A stretch of 64,000 nt of DNA. Origin: CAXXOK01 sp001604115 (GTDB lineage: Bacteria > Bacillota > Clostridia > Christensenellales > Aristaeellaceae). Positions within the stretch are counted from its first letter, which is position 1; every line of letters begins with the position of its first letter. The DNA lies in the NCBI GenBank assembly GCA_034928535.1, contig JAYFOV010000020.1:14728-78727 (forward strand). Direction: 5' to 3'. The notes below the pieces were generated by a model that was not told the DNA's origin, made no database searches, and saw only the letters and a program-made list of their open reading frames with translations. Shown here in pieces: positions 60,553 through 64,000 of this stretch. The translations under genes and the position numbers were made by a program.

Positions 60553-61407
60553 TTAGCGGCTTTTGCGGGAAAACTGCAGGATGGAAAGACCATAGAACAA
60601 CAAGGAGGCCCCGATGAGGATGCCAAGGCTGGTGGCGGCACTCATCGGCGATCCGCCCCACTGAAACACGATCCCCATTTCCGATTCAAAGGACTGCCGC
60701 ATGGCTTCCGGCGCGCCCGCAAAGGTCTGCGTTAGCGGCACCGCCATGATGGTCTGGCGCAGCAGCAGCGCGGCGTGGCTCACCGGGAACACCTTGATGA
60801 GCACCTGCACAGCATCCGGCATCATGCCCACCGGCATGTAGATGCCCGTCAGAAAACCCACCAGGGTGCCCAGCAGGCTGGACGCCGTGCTGAAGGCATT
60901 CTGACTTTTGAAAAACGAGATCACAAAACTCACCAGCGCTGTGTTGCACAGCGCGGAGAGCAGGATGAGCCCCACCACGGTGAGCATCGCCGCCGGGCTG
61001 AGCCACAGGCCTCCGCGCGCCACGATGTACAGTTCACCCAGCACAAGAGCAAACAGGCTCATGACCGTGCCCACCACAAAGGAAGAAAGCTCATACCCCG
61101 CGACGATCTTGCTGCGGCTGACCGGGGAGGCGTCAAAATCCTTGATGATTTTGTGGGCGCGGTCATCCACCATGGTGCCAAAGGCGCCCATGACCGTGGT
61201 AACGGAGGTCACAGCCAGCAAGCCGGAGATGATCCAGCTGTCCATGAGCGCCCGCGCACTGGGCACACCCGGCAGGTTGCTGATCCACACATCCCCCAGG
61301 AACAGCAGGTACAGCATGAAAATGATCAGCACACCCAGCAGGGAGAAAAACACAGACGCCTTATCCCGGAAATAGACTTTCAAATTACGGATCAGCAAGG
61401 CTTTCAT
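60553..61407 (-). CDS. ABC-2 type transporter permease (DrrB-like)
   Basis: 284 aa, six membrane segments typical of ABC-2 permeases. An N-terminal amphipathic helix (MKALLIRNLKVYFRDKASVFFSLLG) precedes TM1, and the conserved cytosolic loop DDRAHKIIKDFDASPVSRSKI lies between TM2 and TM3. The C-terminus, LQFSRKSR, is basic. Its ATG overlaps the stop of the ATPase gene by four bases. With it forms a DrrAB-type exporter for a lipophilic compound or antibiotic; substrate not shown by sequence. Confidence 0.9.
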   Translation of the reverse strand: MKALLIRNLKVYFRDKASVFFSLLGVLIIFMLYLLFLGDVWISNLPGVPSARALMDSWIISGLLAVTSVTTVMGAFGTMVDDRAHKIIKDFDASPVSRSKIVAGYELSSFVVGTVMSLFALVLGELYIVARGGLWLSPAAMLTVVGLILLSALCNTALVSFVISFFKSQNAFSTASSLLGTLVGFLTGIYMPVGMMPDAVQVLIKVFPVSHAALLLRQTIMAVPLTQTFAGAPEAMRQSFESEMGIVFQWGGSPMSAATSLGILIGASLLFYGLSILQFSRKSR

Positions 61408-62318
61408 TCGCGGATCTCCCTCCCTGTGATGCCGATGAACGCATCATCCATCGTGCCGTTGAGCACTTCAAAGCCCTTGATGTAGTCCTGCACGTGTTGC
61501 AGGATCGCCAGCGCGTCCATCGTGGCGGCGAGTTTGACCACCACCGCGCCCGCAACGCACGTACCCGAGAGCCCTTGCGCCGCCAGCGCCGCCAGCAGGG
61601 CAGGCTCGTCGCTGGGCGCCAGGCGGAGCTGATCGCTGGCATATTCGGCCTTGAGCGCCGTGGGCGTACCGCGTGCGGCGATTTCGCCATGGTCGATCAC
61701 GATCACATAATCCGCCTCGGCGGCCTCCTCCATGTAGTGGGTGGTCAGGAACACCGTGAGGCCGGTGTCCCGCTGCAGGGCGCGGATGCTTTCCCACACG
61801 CCCTTGCGGGTCTGGGGATCCAGCCCGGTGGTGGGCTCGTCCAAAAACAGCACCTGCGGGGTATTGACCAACGCACGGGCGATGTCCGCGCGGCGCTTTT
61901 GCCCGCCGGAGAGCTTACCGTAGGGGCGGCGCAGAAATTCCGTCACATCGGCAATTTGAGCCGCGTTTTGCACCGCCTGCTGCAGCTGATGGCCGCCCAT
62001 GCCGTACAGACCGGCGCGGGTGCGGATGTTTTCCTCCACGGTGAGCAGCGGATCCAGCAAGTGATCTTGAAACACCACGCCGATGGTGTTGCGGATGGCC
62101 GCATCCTCTTTGCCCAGGCGGTGGCCATCCACGCGTACCTCGCCGCCATCGGGCGCAAGGATGGTGCACAGGATGTCGATGGTGGTCGATTTGCCCGCGC
62201 CGTTAGGCCCCAGGAACGCAAACAGCTTGCCGCGCTCCACATAGAAATCCAGCCCGCGCACCGCCTGCACGTTGCCATAGGCCTTGGTCAGGCCGGTTAC
62301 TTCGATGATCTTATCCAA
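61404..62318 (-). CDS. ABC exporter ATPase (DrrA-like)
   Basis: 304 aa from TTG 62318, five bases after AGGAGG; an ATG at 62336 lies before that site. Walker A FLGPNGAGKSTT, Q-loop VVFQDHLLD, signature KLSGGQKRRADIARAL, Walker B VLFLDEPTTGLD, H-loop TTHYMEEA. A C-terminal ~85-residue DrrA-type domain (LRLAPSDEPALL...) follows. Energises the permease at 60553-61407. A -10 with TGG (TATACT, 62399-62394) lies ~75 bases upstream. Confidence 0.95.
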   Translation of the reverse strand: MDKIIEVTGLTKAYGNVQAVRGLDFYVERGKLFAFLGPNGAGKSTTIDILCTILAPDGGEVRVDGHRLGKEDAAIRNTIGVVFQDHLLDPLLTVEENIRTRAGLYGMGGHQLQQAVQNAAQIADVTEFLRRPYGKLSGGQKRRADIARALVNTPQVLFLDEPTTGLDPQTRKGVWESIRALQRDTGLTVFLTTHYMEEAAEADYVIVIDHGEIAARGTPTALKAEYASDQLRLAPSDEPALLAALAAQGLSGTCVAGAVVVKLAATMDALAILQHVQDYIKGFEVLNGTMDDAFIGITGREIRE

Positions 62319-62604
62319 GGTGCCCTCCTGTTGCATCGCCCGGATGTTGGGCGGAATGTGGCCATGTGCCGGTTATGGCCGTGAACTGTGCGCAGTATAC
62401 CATGGGGCACCGGGCAGAACAACGGGAGACGGATTAGAATGTCGCTAGAAGTGTATGATGGATACAATGTGCGGATGCATCAGGCATGCCGCAGGCACGG
62501 AAGGGTCGGGTGCAGCAGATGCAGGCCTGATGGTTTCACAGGCCAGTTTCCGGTTCATACTGAACATGATCCACATCTGAAACCTGCAAAGGAGGGGTAT
62601 CCCC

Positions 62605-63066
62605 ATGAAAACAAGTGCCCATTACGCGACCCGCCACCTGACCGCCGCGATTTGCTATGCTTTCCTCGCACTGATCGGCGGTGTGTTTTACCGCGAGTTT
62701 ACCAAAGCCCTTGCCTATACCGGTAACACTACGCTTTCGGTTGTCCATACGCATTATTTTGCGATGGGTATGGTGTTTTTCTTGCTGCTTGCTTTGCTGG
62801 AGCGGGCATACCCCCTTGCAGGCCACAAGCACGCGCTGCGCGCGACCATCACCTATCATGTGGGGCTGAACATCACTGTAGCCAGCTTGATAGCCCGCGG
62901 TATTTTGCAAGCAACGGGGACGGTGCTCTCCCGCAGCGCAGATGCTTCCCTGAGCGGCATCAGCGGTGTTGGGCATGCCGTGCTTGGCGTGAGCCTGGTG
63001 ATTATCTTGTTTGGGTTGCGTGGCAGCGCGCGGAAGGCTGCGTTGGGACATGATCTCGAATCCTAA
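62605..63066 (+). CDS. DUF2871 family membrane protein
   Basis: 153 aa, ATG 62605 after AAAGGAGGGG. Four hydrophobic segments (TAAICYAFLALIGGVFYREF, HYFAMGMVFFLLLALLER, TYHVGLNITVASLIARGI, GHAVLGVSLVIILFGL), and His residues near the second and third (HTHYF, YHVGLN) are conserved in DUF2871 proteins. Function unknown; the histidines could bind metal or heme (inference). Monocistronic, closed by a terminator. Confidence 0.8.
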   Translation: MKTSAHYATRHLTAAICYAFLALIGGVFYREFTKALAYTGNTTLSVVHTHYFAMGMVFFLLLALLERAYPLAGHKHALRATITYHVGLNITVASLIARGILQATGTVLSRSADASLSGISGVGHAVLGVSLVIILFGLRGSARKAALGHDLES

Positions 63067-63105
63067 CGGCACGCGTTCCTTTTCTTACATATTTATTTCT
63101 CAACG

Positions 63106-63140
63106 AAAAACGCCGAAGCTAATCCCTTGCGGCGTTTTTT
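63106..63140 (+). terminator. Terminator after the DUF2871 gene
   Basis: AAAAACGCCG pairs with CGGCGTTTTT, then T. Also usable from the right. Confidence 0.85.
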
Positions 63141-63182
63141 GTGACGGTAGCTTTTTGTGATTATATTTAGGCCTTGTGTGTA

Positions 63183-63668
63183 TCACGGAATAGCCACTTC
63201 AGTATTTGACAGTCGTTGTTCAATTCGATTTCGCTTTACTTTTAGAATTACAGCCTTGCCGTCCATTATATGAAATTCATGTGCGCGTGTTTCAGAAGAA
63301 TGCTTTATAGTGATAGAAGACTTATGTGCTATCTTCTCATACTCCGATCTTCTAAGAACTAGTACCTCACCTGACTTGTATTGCTCTCCCAGCACAAAAA
63401 ACACGTAAGAGGAGGGGAGTTCGCTGTACATCCCATCAATACGTTTTTTATCCGATTCAGTAAGGGACAGTGTCCATGTTTTATTCTCTCTCGGTGCTTT
63501 AGTTACTTTTATATAAAGGCCAAACTCGGTGGTTGTGTTTGTTGCCACTTTTAAGTAACTCGCGTCTTCGGTGTTTTCAATCATTGAGGGTCTTGCGTCG
63601 AGGTTATGCTGGAGCAATGAGTAAAGAGCTGCACCAATTAGAAAATCTCGCTGATTAAACTTTGCCAC
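63183..63668 (-). CDS. Orphan hypothetical protein, AT-rich
   Basis: 161 aa from a GTG at 63668, 8 bases after GGAGGG. Soluble, with basic residues at both ends (AKFNQRDFLIGAALYSLLQHN; ILKVKRNRIEQRLSN) and a middle rich in Thr/Ser (ATNTTTEFGLYIKVT, WTLSLTESDKKRIDG). No family recognised; a DNA- or nuclease-related role cannot be excluded, since NQRDFLIGAAL and YVFFVLGEQYKSGEVLVL have the look of a small nuclease-like alpha/beta domain, but no catalytic motif is clear. Its base composition is far more AT-rich than the neighbours and it lies beside tRNA-Asn/5S, a typical place for acquired genes. Confidence 0.55.
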   Translation of the reverse strand: MAKFNQRDFLIGAALYSLLQHNLDARPSMIENTEDASYLKVATNTTTEFGLYIKVTKAPRENKTWTLSLTESDKKRIDGMYSELPSSYVFFVLGEQYKSGEVLVLRRSEYEKIAHKSSITIKHSSETRAHEFHIMDGKAVILKVKRNRIEQRLSNTEVAIP

Positions 63669-63789
63669 AGCTTATCCCTCCAACAACAAATCTCTCACAC
63701 ATCCTCATTGTAACTTAAATTACATATTATGTCAATCGTCTTGTGCCATAGATACGCAAAAGGCTCGCATCAGACCGATGCGAGCCGAT

Positions 63790-63864
<75 letters not shown>

Positions 63865-63872
63865 TTATTGGA

Positions 63873-63989
63873 ATGCGGCGGCGATCTACTCTCCCGGGCC
63901 GTTACCAGCCAAGTACCATTGACGTGCTGAGGCTTAACTTCTGTGTTCGGTATGGGAACAGGTGGAACCCTCAGGCCATAGCCACCGCA
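63873..63989 (-). rRNA. 5S ribosomal RNA
   Basis: The minus strand carries the universal 5S core: GAGGGTTCCACCTGTTCCCA, ACCGAACACAGAAGTTAAG and TTGGCTGGTAACGGCCCGGG, with TTGCGGTGGC at the 5' end pairing with GCCGCCGCA at the 3' end. About 117 bases. End of an rRNA operon that continues beyond the right edge. Confidence 0.93.
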
Positions 63990-64000
63990 AAGGGTGAACT

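Overview
The window is a 64 kb piece of a high-GC, anaerobic, Gram-positive type (Firmicutes/Clostridia) chromosome. The evidence is the gene order propeller protein-plsX-acpP-rnc-smc-ftsY, hemZ, a single bifunctional Rel, a membrane pyrophosphatase, desulfoferrodoxin, a CoA-disulfide-reductase fusion, CtsR-type operators and strong AGGAGG ribosome sites. Species is not called. Many reverse-strand 'open frames' of 100-1100 codons are GC artefacts.

Layout. 1-5.7 kb: a visibly AT-richer island ending at a tRNA-Ala gene. It holds the C-terminal end of a large serine recombinase, a SHOCT membrane protein, a secreted leucine-rich-repeat protein, an MFS transporter, a RidA-family pseudogene with one amber stop, and a duplicated tRNA terminator that looks like an integration scar. 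6.2-6.8 kb: a consensus promoter, a folded noncoding RNA closed by a 7-bp terminal helix, a double zinc-ribbon protein and a terminator. 7.1-21.6 kb (minus strand): a long operon for phospholipid and fatty-acid entry (plsX, acpP), RNA processing (rnc, SpoU methylase), chromosome condensation (smc) and SRP targeting (ftsY), led by a giant membrane-anchored beta-propeller protein. 21.7-28.7 kb: lipase-like protein, galM, AraC/GyrI regulator, HAD phosphatase, and a CtsR-controlled Hsp20. 28.7-39.9 kb (minus): glpK; a recJ-rel-dtd-MBL-hemZ operon; lysA. 40-49 kb: PNPOx-like protein, MgtA-type ATPase with a leader ORF, two YdeI/OmdA proteins around an AraC/GyrI regulator, a DMT transporter and a DUF2087 regulator. 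49-52 kb: superoxide reductase and a multi-domain persulfide/CoA-disulfide reductase. 52-56.4 kb: a diguanylate cyclase, an oxygen-binding di-iron (ODP) protein and an HD-GYP-like phosphodiesterase, apparently one operon. 56.4-63 kb: DUF368 polyprenyl-phosphate carrier coupled to hppA, a small membrane protein, a DrrAB-like ABC exporter and a DUF2871 protein. Right edge: an AT-rich orphan gene, tRNA-Asn and 5S rRNA, i.e. the distal end of an rRNA operon on the minus strand.

How the parts connect. The 7-21 kb operon couples membrane lipid supply to chromosome and secretion machinery. The 49-56 kb segment is an oxygen-response district: superoxide and thiol/persulfide repair lie next to a c-di-GMP circuit that carries its own putative oxygen/NO sensor. 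A family of GC-rich hairpin repeats sits just downstream of stop codons at four places (about 6.8, 28.2, 30.3 and 38.2 kb). The most unusual items are the structured RNA at 6.2 kb and the GGDEF-ODP-HD-GYP operon.
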